This document shows, in pieces, positions 36,582 through 50,200 of a stretch of DNA of 64,000 nucleotides (position 1 is the first letter of the stretch; every line of letters starts with the position of its first letter). Below the pieces are notes generated by a model, which saw nothing but the letters and a program-made list of their open reading frames with translations, was not told the origin of the DNA and did no database searches. The stretch lies in assembly GCF_901933205.1 (NCBI RefSeq), contig NC_044572.1, positions 27,490,501 to 27,554,500 on the forward strand, in the 5' to 3' direction. Both the position numbers and the translations under genes were made by a program. The stretch comes from Camarhynchus parvulus (taxonomy: Eukaryota > Chordata > Aves > Passeriformes > Thraupidae).

Positions 36582-39500
36582 TAAGTAAAACTCCTCAAGG
36601 GAGCGATACTGGGAAGGCAGGTAGCTAAGGCTATACTGATACAAACATGGGGAGTAAAGAAGGGATCAGAAACATGCAGCTGAAATAGCAGTGGATAAGC
36701 AAGTTTACCAGGGAACAAAGCTTAAATCACTCTGAGAAATCAATGAGGAAATGCAAAAGGCACTGGGAAAGTGCGAGAGTGAGAAGGGCCAGAAGCAAGA
36801 GGTGCCATTCTGCACAGCTGTGATGGATGATGCTGAAACTGTTGAGCAGATGAAAACAGAGAGGAACAGAGAAGAGGGAACATGTCAGAGAACTGCCTTG
36901 TGACAAATGCATGGCATTGAATCAGCCCCTTCAACACTCTCTAATTCTTGATGTCATCCTCCTTTCAGAAAAGGGCTCTCTCATTTGATAAGCTGGGCAG
37001 TGATATTCTGACGTGCAGAGACTTTCTAGGTCTTTGCACAAGGGGAAGGAGACAGGCACCCAACATAGCAGAGAGTAAGTGCAGATATATTTGTCAAGGG
37101 ATTTCTTTGTAGCACTGTGGCTTAGCCTATGTGGAAGATGCAAGCAGAGGCAAATGGAGTTACTTGGAAAAGGTGCTGCTGATCAGCACACTGGGATTCT
37201 GGTTGTCTCAGCGGGTAGGGTAGCACTGAGCAAAGCAGTGACTAAAGATGTAGTGGGGAGCACAATTTGTGTTTCAAAGCAGTTACACAGGCTGTGAGTC
37301 TCTCTAGAGTGGCTCTATAGAACCCCTCAAAACTCACAAAATATAAAACCTGAGGCATTTATACATCTAAATGACAATTTGTTGCTTCTAGCAGATTTTT
37401 TTGATGTCCAAAATAATTATTTTTTCAATTGGTAACAAGGGGGTAAGAGAGCTGAAAACAAACTTATTTGTGTCATCATTTTAACTCTCTTTTGCACTAA
37501 AATATTTCTGAAATTTATGATGTTTTCTGAAAAGAATTAGGCCTTCTGGCCAAACTGCTACTATTGGTATGAAAACTGGAAACCTGTTTCCAAGTCTCCC
37601 TCTCCATTTCTATTTGTTACCATACATATATACATGTATCTATTTTTCCATCTTTGATCTGTTAATGCACTAGGTAACAGTTTATTTTCACACAAATTTT
37701 TCTGATATTTTTCTTTTTAAATGTGTTCAAGGACAACATGAAACACATTTTCTTTAAAGTTTCACTTCTTGATTGAGCAAAGCAGCCTCATTTAAGCCCT
37801 TCCTGCAAGGGGGGCTGAACATCTCCTTGAGGCTCACAAGTACATGTTTGATGCACCAGTCTTAGATATTGAATGGTTTCTCTTCATTTGCTTTATGAAG
37901 GAAGAACCTGATTAATACAACTGTATTGCCACACAAAATACAAATATTTTAACCTCCATTTTAATTTCACATTTTTAGTGGCTACATGGAACCTTCAAGC
38001 CAGATTCCTAATGTTTTGTTACTTCAACCATGATCCTGAATTTGGCAGCAATGGGACAAAATTCCAGCTACAGAATATATTCAGAAACTATTCAATGTAC
38101 TGGAACTGGTTTTGTATATGAATTTTTTACTACACTTTATTTTTTTTCCTTCTTTGAATAGTCAAAACCTCAAGCATTATTCTTTTGCAGCTGCAACAAT
38201 TAATTCTATTAACTCTTTTTTCTTTTTTTTCCCCCAAACATCAGAATATTGATGGTGAAATCAATCTAAATATCAGATGTGATCTCTGATTGGATGTTAA
38301 ATGTCATAGCTGTGCTATATAAGTTTTTAAGAGCTTCACAAGTTACACATTTCGTATTGGAAAAAAAATGTAAATCACTAGACAGGCCATCATTTTTAAA
38401 ATATTACAGTGACCTACACATTTAGTTCAAAACCAGACACAATGTCAGTCATATCACAATATCATCATACCCAGAAGTCTAAATAAAGGAAAAGCAATGT
38501 GCAAAAATGCTTCTTTATACATAACATTCTTTTCCGGCATTTCTGTACTCATTAAATATTGTTGCTAACATTTACTGCTTGCTTTTTGGGATCCCAATCT
38601 AAATATTTGAGAAAAATATTCTGATTTATGTGACAATCAAAATGCAGATCTTAAATGTTTTATAAGCACTACCAAAAAGGTGGAAAACCATGCCTGTATT
38701 GTAGTTAAAAGTGCTGAATTTGGGAGCAAAGAAGGGTAAACAAGCGAGTGAGTCATATATCAGACAACAGTGTTTGTGCAGCTTTCACATAAACAGTAGT
38801 GCTGTGATCACTCTCAAGCTCTGCATGTGTCAGCCTCATGTTCAGAAAGCATACATGCATTTTCTCTAAGCAAAGAAAAATGTAAACTCAACACCAGCAC
38901 TCATGTTTTTATTATATTAAACAATGCTTCAGAGCTCTAGTGCTGAATCTGCACAAGAGGCTATGTTGAATGTAGGTAATCTAGAGAGACTTCTATTAGG
39001 AAAAAATATACTCCATTAGATGATTGTTACACTTTGACTTGACAATCTGACTCTGTCCCAAAGGCTATGCTCACTGCACTTGCAACACAAGTCCAATCAA
39101 ATCTGTACCAAGCTAAAAAGTAATCACCTTCTGTGAAGACCATTAGCAGATTAAGCCTCAGATAAAAAGGAAAAAAAAAAAAGTTACATGCATTTATCAA
39201 AGGGCAGAAAACCAGTAGCTTGTACATAAGCCATCTTTTCAATTGTATTTAGATAAGTGATTAGTCTTTCTCTTATCACTATCATTTGACTATTTGACTT
39301 CATTGTGGCCATACTGTGACCCAAATACTGTAGATATATCAACAACCAGATCAAGCCTGATTCCAGCTGCAGGCTTTTTATGTCTACTGCTATATTAGGC
39401 ACGGTAGCTCTCTTGCTTTTAGTTTCAATAAGTCATTTGTAAGTAAGTGAATCTGTGGGAAAAGTAAAGAAATTCCAGAAATCATTTTGTTCTACCAGCT

Positions 39501-42340
39501 TTAACAATCAAAAGGTAAATGGATTGTGTGAGTGAATACACATAGTAAGAATTCAAATACACACTGTTAGCATGCTTTCAAAGGCTGCAGCATTATGAAA
39601 TTATGTATTTCAGGACTGGGTTAGCAACAAGAAACTAATAAATTACTAATTTAGTAATATTAGTAATATTTAATATTAGTTACATTTCTAATAAATTGAG
39701 ACCAAATTTAAATATTCTGGAATGAGCAAAACTTGCAGGGGAAATGAAGAGGATGAATACTGTGAGGTTTCCATTAAGATTTCCATTTTTGTTCAAGAGA
39801 AGCAATGAGGATTTTCCTAATGAAGTAGGCAGTGATTCAGTGTCTAAACCTCTTGATCCTGTGAACTCTTTGAAACATGAGGCCATCTGCCACAGAAACT
39901 TTTTTTTCCACCACTTGTAGTATGTACCCATTGCTAGCCACGTCCTTTGATTTATATCATGCTATCAGAGCTTTTCCTGCCATTACTATGAAAATTGGAA
40001 GGATACAGTTCTCGATTAATCAACTTGAAACCACAAAGTAAGAGAATATCCTTGTCTCTCTGACTGTATTTTTACAGTTGCCTTATATTCCTTTGAGGCC
40101 TTCTTTCACCCTCTATTGTGTATGATAAACTTTTATTTATTTCATTCTTTACAAGTCCCTCATTTTTCTCCAGCAAGACTTTTGATCAGAGAAATCTTTT
40201 CTCCTACATGCCTTTTTCTTTTTAGCACCTGGCAAAAGGCTTTTTTTTTTCCTTGTACACTCAGTATGCTTGTGCCATAGACAACAAAAACCTATTTCTG
40301 CTTTCTTCCAGGGCAAACATTCTTGCTGACTTCCACCTCCCCCAGTCTTGTAAAGTAAGTAACCTTTAATATTTTCACTGGTAAGAGCCTTAGGACCTTG
40401 CTCATGCCATGGCCATTGATTTCAGCTGTTATAGGACAATAAGAGTCTGTAGATAAAATAGTATTAATTTCCATATTTTTCTAGACTCTAGCAACCAGTC
40501 TAATTGACATGGATGATGGGTATGGAATTCATTTTATGGGTTTGTACCATTTTTTAGAGTGCTGAGGTTATAGACACTTAAACGCTTTCCACCCATTCCT
40601 ATCAACAGCTTTCATTCAGGATCTGGCTGTGTCCCAGTCTCTAAATATACATCATAGACTTACAGGGCTGGTGAAGTCTATCACATAAACTATGTTTTGT
40701 TTTTGGTTTTTGTTTTTTTTTTTGTACTGCCATTACATCTGGGACACCTAAGTTAGGCTGTGTTTATATAGCCATTTAGCATGTGGAAAAAATGGACATT
40801 ACACCATCACAGGAGAAGAGCTGTACAGACCAGAAACTGCAGCCAGTATCAAACCCTTCATGCTGCCAAGTAATTCAGACACACAGAGCTACATTTCTGC
40901 CAGGAGTATTCTTGTCTTATGATTCAGATCTCCAGTTTAGGTAACAGCTGAAGCACACACATATGCCCACATGCACCTATAATTAATATCTAACACAGGA
41001 GATAGAGAAATTCAAAGAAACATGTCAACACTTAACACTTGCCTTTTCTCTGATCCATTACTTCTCTAAAGCACTCTCCACAATGAGCTCAGGATCTCCA
41101 GTCTTTCTCCTTAGACAGTCATTGGAGACACCCATGTCAAAAGGCGAAGCGCTCTTCCCTTGGTGTATTAAAGTATTTGTCTGATCCCTCTCAGAGCCCA
41201 CTGTACTACTTCACTGACCTGAGTACTTGCTCCTTTCACAATTCCTTCTTAAAATATCAGATCTTTGATACTTTCATCCTATTTTCCAGATTATACAATT
41301 GCAGTTCACTGTGGAAAAGTCACTATAAACAGGCTTTGGAATGCAGTGGTGTCACAGATGACACCTGAATGGATAAACTACTAGTATCTGACAGGTGCGT
41401 GACAACATTTCTATTAATTCATGCCAGACTTTCTACACATTAAAAATTCTAATACACAAGCAAGATGTAACACATATTACAAATAATTTACTTCAAATCT
41501 TTAACAGAAAGAACAATCAATAAATCCAATGCAAGGAAAAGGTCCACGTCCTCAGAAAATCAGCTTGGCTATCAGATATAATTAAGATCAGAAATAAAAT
41601 TTAGAAAATCAAACAAAATTCACCACAAAATAAACAAAAACCCAGACCCCATACCCTTGGTTGAATGTTCAAGATCCAAAATTCTTAAATTGCACAGTAG
41701 GCTGACATAGCAGAGGACTAGCTATTACATCATCCAAGTGACATACACATGCCTCTATAATTATTTTTAATTATTTTTCTACCAAAGCTTCAGTTATGAA
41801 ATCGATCATTCATGACTTAACCATGATGCCACTTGGATTCATTCCAAGTTTAAGTTGCATGACAGAGGTTAAAATTATAAAAGATGAAGGTTAAAATATT
41901 AAAAGCAACAGAAAGTGGTATTAATGGAAAAACATATAATATATACACTTTATGGACAACAAGAATTAGATAACTCTCTTCATCCTATACCCTACCTGCC
42001 AGTAAATCTTCCAAACCTCTGATAAAGAGTTGCTCTCAAATATGGAGTCCTTTCTCCTCTCACACTCCTACAAATATTAGATGACCCAAGGTCAATTAGG
42101 TGTGTTAGTCAGTACTGGGCCAAAGTACAATTTATAGTACAATATATCATAATTTTTCAGTGTCAAAAAAGTCAGTACTATTATTTGATTAGCCGAATCC
42201 ATTCCAATCTGAAAATGCCTCTGGCTTCAATATTCTGACAAGATTGCCATCTCACTGAACTCTAAACAATACAAGCAACGACCCCTGAAAGAAAAGGCAG
42301 TTTAAGTTGTGTGTGTGATTTAAGGGAGAACAAAACCAGG

Positions 42341-42383
42341 CATATATACACATATATATATATATACACACACATATATACAC
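42341..42383. repeat. Compound AT/CA microsatellite
   Basis: Alternating TATATA and CACACA blocks with pure purine-pyrimidine alternation. Similar tracts occur at 29089-29162 and 54400-54430. Confidence 0.85.
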
Positions 42384-45300
42384 AAAATAAAAATTACCAG
42401 ACTATCTTTGCATGCATGTAAACAAATACCAAAGCTTTCAGACTGCAGGTATCAAAAATATGCCTTTTAGCAGGAACACATTTGTGATACATTATGCTGC
42501 AACACATCATTTGCTTCACAGCAAGGAATCTATTTCAGTGAATTCCAGGTATGCAGCTATTAAAATTAGAGATAGAATGGTTTAGAACCATTCCCAGAGC
42601 GCACCAGAAAGAAGGTAACAGGCTGTAAGGTACAGCAGAGGACACAAAAGTAGATACCTTCAGAAATGGGTTCACCACCACCACATCCTTGCCTTCCAAG
42701 CCCATTACTCATCTTTTTTTGCCTTCTCTTCTCTGGGATTGAGAAGGAAGGCCAACTTACCTAAAGTGATCTAAAGAATAGCCACATAAATCAGCTCTTC
42801 CACCAGTAGGATCAAATTAAGTTTGTTTAGCATGCTGATAAATAGCAATGTTAATCAGACTGAAATGAAATAGCAGCAGATTTGGGATGTGTTAATCCAT
42901 TGTTTGCCTGAAACTCAGATGCCTGATTCAAAGCACCTCTCATAAAAAATATAATCTAGCACTGTAGTTCAGTCTTAAGTATGTTGGTCTTTAGCCAAAA
43001 TAATGAGGCAGAAAGGCTGAATTTCTTTTCTCAGAGAAAATATAGTGATGAAGCACTCTCTCAGATACATTGCATTTCACAACAATTGCAAGTTACACAC
43101 TAAAAGAACTGGTAAGCATTTGTCAGCCTACAGCAATTCCCAAGAATCTGATCCATGCATATTTGAATAACTTTTGGAATCCTGCCAGACTGACAGCTAC
43201 AGTTAAAGGAGGCCAAAATGGTATGTTAAATAGCACCATGATTACTTTTTATCTTCTTTATTTGGGATAGATGCAGAATCAGTCCAGCTGCAAGCCAAGC
43301 ATGACTTTTAAGTCACTGACCAGAAAAAGAACATGCTAGAGTTTGCTCTTTCTTTTCAACTTGAAAGACTTTAAGCTTCTACCAAAACATTATCAATAGC
43401 AACTAGGAAAAGAATTAATCAATTTTTTTTCAGTTAGCTGAAAATAGCAACAGTCACGTAGTCATAATTTTTTCCGAAGCATTAGTGGAATATTATTGGA
43501 TTTTATAACAGTGGCCTAACATTTCAAGTCAACAGCAGCCCCTTTGCCAAAAGGCCCAACGCCATTTTAAAAAGTGAATGTTTAACAGCATGCATGGGGT
43601 AGCTGCACTGAATGGATGGAATGGGAAAGATGATTCTCTAATTGAGACAGGACATTATGGACCATCCTATTCCTTAAAAATATCACTAACTGTAGCATAT
43701 ACAGTGAGGTTTATGCCCATTGTGCTCTAAGTGAAAACCTCAAGTTTGAAATCAGTGTCAAAGTGCGTAGAGCAGTCTAGTCTTTTCATTTTTTACAAGA
43801 CATATTTATATTGCCTTGCGCTTTTTAATCAAAGCTACAGCAGACTCTTTCACTCTTCCCCTAGATATAAAAACCACCATCCTTTGTCTTTTATTCACAT
43901 GGTGTTGCAAAATACAGCTTTGTTTTGGTGTTGGGAGATTGGAAGGTGAAATGGAGGTCACCCAGTTCCCTGAGGTCAGCCAGCACTAATAACAGCAGCC
44001 TCTGGAGAACGCCAGCAGTGTCCCATTTCTCTCAAGGTCAAGCAACTGCTGTAATCATTCAATGAGAGACTAATAAGACAATTCACAAGTCTTTTTTCTT
44101 CAGGGGTAAAGGACACGCATCCATACTGTTCCAATGGTTTTAAAATATTTGGTCATAAACTTTTAGTCATAAAAAGATTTAAAAATATGGAAAATATTTG
44201 CAGTAACTTCAGTAATAACCACATGGAAGCAGTATTTTTTTGTTTTCAATAGAGATCAACTAATAATTAATAAGTACAGATAACATATAATGAAACCTGT
44301 GCACTTGGGCCTTAATTCAATATCAGGGAGTAAAAAAGAAAATCAATAAAATGTGTTAATTCATTTATTAAAACTATGCATATGGTTCTGCCCTCTCCAG
44401 AATCTTGGTTATACATGCAGTCCCTGACCCTGCACATCACACAGCCTTCTGCATCCTCATCACTCTTGCAGATCCACTTGAGCCAGCCTCTTCCTTCTCA
44501 GGGCTTTTCCCAGCCCTGCTTTCACAAATCTCAATGCAACATCCAGATCTAAACTGCAAACACCCTGAATCCTCCCAACACATTTTACCTTCTCATCCCA
44601 TATGTGCCTCCCTGTGCCCATGGTATTCAGATACAGATTGACTTTTCCAGACAGCCATGGACAGGCAACTAAACAAACAAAATTGGGGTGTGACCATGAA
44701 GGAAATAGGCAAATGGTAGCCTAAACTTTGGATATCAGTAAATCCTGCACCCACTTGTAAGCCATTGAGGGGAATGTAATCCACTTCAGCAGAGGTGGGA
44801 TCAATCAAATCCAATTCTCTGAACAAATGTATTCTTATCCAAAAGTTTACAAAACTCTGAAAAATGCCCCAAGTTATCATCAGTATCACTTAATCTAGAA
44901 GTTTGTGCAAATAAATTTAGAAAAACTTAAAGAAAACAAAGATATCTTCCTGCCTGTTTGATAAAGTTAACAATTTATTTTGTTAGTGATATTTTACCTT
45001 CGTTTTACAGTACCTGTAGTATGAGCACTGCTGAACCTGATGTTGGACAATTATTAAAAACCCCACACTTAGAAATAAGAATATTGACAAATTACTATAT
45101 TTTAGTTTAATGTACATACATATCAAAATGGAATGTACCAAGCTATTAGACAAAAGATATCCTACAATTCCAGAATCTGGGAATAGTACTCAGAAGCAAT
45201 GCTACAGGAATCCTGAGCAGGCATAGACTTGTTTTTTGTATGAACTGCAATAAAACCCCCAAGTTTTATTACAGTCTTTTATGACAGAGGTGTCACAAAT

Positions 45301-48300
45301 CACCAGGAGTTATAAGCAGATGTATGTCAAAACAAAATGCTGGTATTACAGCAAGATGACTTTCAAATTTGGAGCAAAATTGTTACATTTTCTTTCTCTC
45401 TTGAAAAGTATTTTGCTTCTTATTCCACTGAGTTACTTGAAGCTTATGGAGAGATTTTTGAGCATCTCAGTCAGAAGGCAATGACTTTACATTTCTGCTC
45501 TGAAGAAATGTATGGCAGAATGGAATGAATTATTCCAGTCAATATATGATTACTTACTCGGTGATAGTGCAACCTTGCAAAGAAGAAATTGTCTTCACCT
45601 TTTATCTTTTATTTTCCACAGTAGATAGCAATTCACATTTTTACACTTTCACTCCTTTTACTGCAATGCACTTGTTTAAAGAGTAGTAAAGAAAGCTCAT
45701 GTCAAAATGCTAAAATATATCCAAGATCTGCAGATAAAACATTTTTACTCTTCTGTTTTACATACCTCTTTCAAAATTTTTTGTAATGACGGACATAACA
45801 GTAGTTTGGGTGCTTTTCAAACAAAATGGTCAGCAAAACAGAGAAAACTACAGGTCAAGTTGGTGTGTTTTAAAGGCAATTCTAAAGTGACCAAAGAGGG
45901 TTAAATGTGGGTAGAATTAACTATATATATAATGATTCTTCAAAAGGAAATGTTACTATTAATGCTATTCTACATTATGTCCACATAACTAGAAAGCACA
46001 AATACTCTCTGAGGCAATGCATGCCACAAGGGGACAGCATATTATCTACAGCTGGAGTTCCTATCAGATGCTCAATTAACATGTTAAAAACATGGCTTTT
46101 CAATGGTGTGCATCCACATTAGGATATCTAATTTTGACCCCCCCTGACCATTCTGTCCAGGACAAGGTAATGAGCCAGATACTCTGCTACTTAACCTCAG
46201 TCTGCTCAAATTGACTTTCTTGAAGCTGAGGTGATACCCACCATCAGCACATGACCTGAATATGTGCCGAATTTAAATCTTAAATTCCTGTTTGTCTATT
46301 TTTGGTTGGATAAGGAGAACAAATTAACCCAAAAAAATTAGTGGTATGGCATGTTGGTATTTTGGGGGTTGAAAATGGGGGCAGGAAGGGATTGTTTATG
46401 GGGAACAGTTATTTTATTGCTTGAAAATAATTGAAAGTTTTGGGTTTTTTTAACCTTTGGAATGGAAAGTAGGAGAGAAAAATCATAAGTGTGCATAGAC
46501 ACACATATCTATATATAATAGTAACTATACCAAAACAGCCTTACTATATAGAAATATCCACCTTCTAAAGTATTAATTAAAATGTTCAAAAGATATGCTT
46601 TCTTCTTACATAAGAAAGTTGAAAAAACCTCTCATCAATATATTCTATTATTAAAGTTGGGCAATATAGTTACAGAAAACAATACAATAAAATTAAAATA
46701 TTTTAGTACTATTAGATCATAAGGCTAGATAAGAACTTGCTTTTCATCTCATCATCACTGCAGTTTGCCAAATTTTAAAATTCTGGGACATCAAGCAAAA
46801 TGAAAAAACACTGATGAAAAACAAATGAATAACTGTCACTACTAGAAACAGTCACCATGGGAAAAAGAGCACTCAACATAAATTAATTTTATCATTTTCA
46901 ATAATGCAAAGTCGATGGTTAACTACAAAGCTTGAGCTATAGCTTCTGCAAATGTCTGATTAAAAATCATTCATTGTCAGCTTCACTGATAATTTGCCAG
47001 TAAATTACATCCTTCCACATATTCTTGAAATTCTTTCATAGTTAGGTGAACTGGACAAAATGAAAATTTACATTTCAAGCACAAATATTCCAGAGAATAA
47101 TTTCTATCAGATGGCTGAAAGCTGGAGCTATTCTATTTTACTGCTGCCTTTTGATCAAGATTAACCATCCAGTTTTGAAAACTTGTTTCTGTTTCTCTGT
47201 ACTTGGAACTAAAATAATATTTACACTGACAGTGAACATTTCCCAGTTGCTTCTCAGTCTAAACCATTTCTGCTTATCAAAACCATGTATAATTGGGACT
47301 CGGACATCAAGTTGCAACTGTAAACACGCTAATCCAAAACTAAAGGTTCATTACTCACATAATAGAAGACAAGTTGAAGCATTTCATAATGACACAGAAT
47401 TTCCCTTTTGACTACTTTTGATCTTCAATCTATTTTGGCCTGAGGTCAGCTGGCAAACAGATACCATAGATTGATTTCTGTGTATGTGTGTTAATGATTC
47501 CCCTTTCCATCCTTTGGCTCCAAATTGTCCTAAATTGGCATCAACTATGATGATATTCAAAAAATAGACTCCATCGAATTGTCCCAGTGCTGGTTATAAA
47601 TAAAATTTAAGGTTCAAAAGAAAAGAGTTCTTAATACTCCAAGGGAATACTGAAATTGATCCTAATACTATTTAAATATGCATAGTTTAACTGAGTTCAT
47701 CACCTTTTATTCACTGCATTCCCCTTTTGTAAGCATAGAGAAACATACTGTTTTACCAAATCCAGATTTTTCTATAAATACTGGATTCTATTTCCCTTTC
47801 AAAACCAAACACTATTCACTCTGAAAGACACCAGCCTAGGAAATTTGAGCCTGAAAATGCTGACCTCTTTCTCTCTTAGGATCAGGCAGTATCACACAGT
47901 TAGAATGTTTATTCATGCAGCACACGAGATAATTAAATGACTCAACTTCTGAGAGGGTTTTTTCCTCTTGCAATGTTAACTCAAAAATCACCAACATAGA
48001 CATGACAGTTCTTTAGCAATTAGAGACAAAGTGTCTGTAAGGGAGTGCATACACAGAGTTCGCCAGAATAAAGTTTACTCTTTCCAGGAGTCATGATGAG
48101 TTTACTTTAGAGAACTACTGAATAATATCAACACAAGCATGTGGTCCATGCCCAGATACCATAAATCTACAAGAACCAAATTACAATCCCTGTGTGAAGC
48201 CTTCCCTAAAGCAAAGAACTGCTGGGCTTCACCACAAGTAGTACAGGTGCCTGGCTGCTGGTGGGCAGAGAGCTGTGCCTCTTTTGAATATTGCTTTTGC

Positions 48301-49265
48301 AGCACTGCAAATAAAATAATGGACCATGTGAGTGTCTGGTGAATGAGCAGCCAAACATGTGTACTCCTCTTACACCAGTGGGCAGCCTGGTCTGTGCTTG
48401 GAGATTTTTGAGACACAGGAAGGCAGATTTGATAGGAAAATATCCATCTGAATATAAAACTTCTTAAGCAGCCAACTCCTACATATTTTTCCAGAAGCCA
48501 ATTCTTCTGTATTATAAGTGAAATACCAAACAAATTGAACAGAATACTTAAATAGTTGTGATTTAAATCTTGGGTTCACCTTCAGACTTAATCAGCTATT
48601 TTTTCTCATTTTATATTGGAGAACACAATCTTCAGTCTCCCTATATGTATCATAACATATTTAGGCATTTTAATTTCCAGATTCAATCAGCTCAGGCATA
48701 TTTACATATTTATTAGGAGAAATGTTAATACAAATCATTCTGTTTGGATTCTATTGCAAGCTTTTTGGGTAGGAGCAATATAAGTCAAGTGCAGCCATTG
48801 CTAAATCACTAATAACCTCCTGAAAGCTTGATTTTTACTATTCCAGTTTCATATGCTGAAATAATTACAATGATAAAAGGAAATGGAACTTTATAAATGG
48901 GCTTATTATTCTGATTTACAAATGAATAGAAAACCTTTGAATTCATTGTTATATAGATTGTAACAATAAAGGATTTTTACTATCATTACTCAAAATCTGA
49001 GGAACTTCATTATTTTCTTGAATATAAACCCTGCTCATCCATTTTCATGGACTTGTCAAGAAAACAGAATTATGCAACTGTCACTCAAATTAAATGAACA
49101 TAATATATTACTGTCTACAATAAAAGTGAATGTTTACCTAGGAAGCTTTTCCTTTTGTAAAGAGACAATATGAGACCTGCAAGACATTCAAAATATTATT
49201 GGAATGATAAGAGAAGGAATAAAGTATAAAAATATTAATATACCTTTCAAAGGAGGTACACAAGA

Positions 49266-49313
49266 GAAATATTGACCTAATAATCAAGTGAAATATTACC
49301 CTAACATTCAAGT
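49266..49313. repeat. 24-bp tandem duplication, two copies
   Basis: Positions 49266-49289 and 49290-49313 are adjacent copies that agree at 20 of 24 positions by my count. Both begin GAAATATT and end TCAAGT. It is a simple local duplication and is not linked to a gene. Confidence 0.75.
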
Positions 49314-49759
49314 TCAGTTAAGTGCTAAGTGCTGGACATAAAGACTATATATTGTAGAATTGGCTGAACATACTAAAAACATTCACAAATTTCCAAAACA
49401 AGATGTGCTCTACACAAAGTACAGCCCAACATGTGTAAGCTGTGTATGCGACATCTTTTAAATGCACTCACTTAAATACGTTGTCAGCAGCAAAAGCAAG
49501 CTCAAAGATCTGGGTGGGTTGGATGTGGGCTGGTTAGTGAAGGATGATCTGGCAATGACTGACACAGTTCAACAAAACTTCATTGTCTTGTTCTTCACAT
49601 AACAGCAAGCCTGGGGAAGTGTGACAGCCCAAACTGGAGAGTAACAAGCCATAAACTGCTTAAAGAAACTGGACATATGAAAATCCATAGAATTAGAGAT
49701 TATTTAGGTGGGGGTGCTGAACACAGGCTGCTGCGCCTTCAAGGCCTTGTTTATGATTA

Positions 49760-50200
49760 AAAAAACTGGAGGGGGATAATGGGAGAAGTGGTAACAGCTG
49801 GGCAGATCCAGGGACCCAGAGGCCTGGCCAGCCACAGCACAGTCACAGCCAAGGTCATGAAGCACATTTCTGAGAAATTACTCACAAGAACAGTAAGGAT
49901 AATAAGGCAGTATCATGAAAGTTCAAAATAGATTTACCAAGAGAAGATCATTCCTGTGCATGAGGAGAAAACAGGGCAATATAACTTGATTTCAAGAAGA
50001 CTTATGTTGACTTCTGCAGGATCCTCATTAACAAGATGAGAACTGGACAGACTTCTGGATGGTTTGGAAACTGTCTGAACTGCTGGGCTCGAAGTATGGC
50101 AAACAGAAGCTCAAGTTGTAGCTGGTGTTCACTGTGAAGCACATTATCCCAGGAATTGATGTTGGGGCTCATATTGTTCATACTGCACTGTATTTTAAGT
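49760..50200 (+). mobile_element. CR1 LINE fragment from the reverse-transcriptase region (plus strand)
   Basis: Ordered, diverged matches to the avian CR1 ORF2 region: GCAGATCCAGGGACCCAGAG, AAGGTCATGAAGCACATTTC, GATTTACCAAGAGAAGATCA, TTGACTTCTGCAGGATCC, GGGCTCGAAGTATGG and CCCAGGAATTGATGTTGGG. These follow the order of the RT palm segments up to the CCCCAGGG-like block. Many stops and indels make it a dead copy. The left end is uncertain, and similarity fades after about 50190. Confidence 0.72.

Larger units (their letters stand above)
31226..49759. other. Longest non-coding intronic block
   Basis: About 18.5 kb of AT-rich intron without a recognised exon or large mobile element. It holds a hairpin at 34220-34292, a G-run at 35528-35546, a GGGAA tandem at 36217-36244, a small perfect hairpin with an E-box at 36555-36581, AT-rich nested palindromes at 39633-39683, T-rich text at 40695-40720, a microsatellite at 42341-42383, and a 24-bp tandem duplication at 49266-49313. 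A scrap near 40648-40690 (ATCATAGACTTACAGGGCTG) may be the reversed 3' tip of a CR1. The 143-codon minus-strand frame at 48102-48533 has no family signature. Confidence 0.5.

Noticed and set aside
40648..40690. A reversed CR1 3' tip (ATCATAGACTTACAGGGCTG).
   Set aside because: Only about 40 bases resemble CR1 and the text turns into a T-rich run. Too short to call without an alignment score.
48102..48533. A 143-codon open frame on the minus strand.
   Set aside because: No recognisable domain, no splice context consistent with THSD7A, and a composition compatible with chance. A translated search would settle it.
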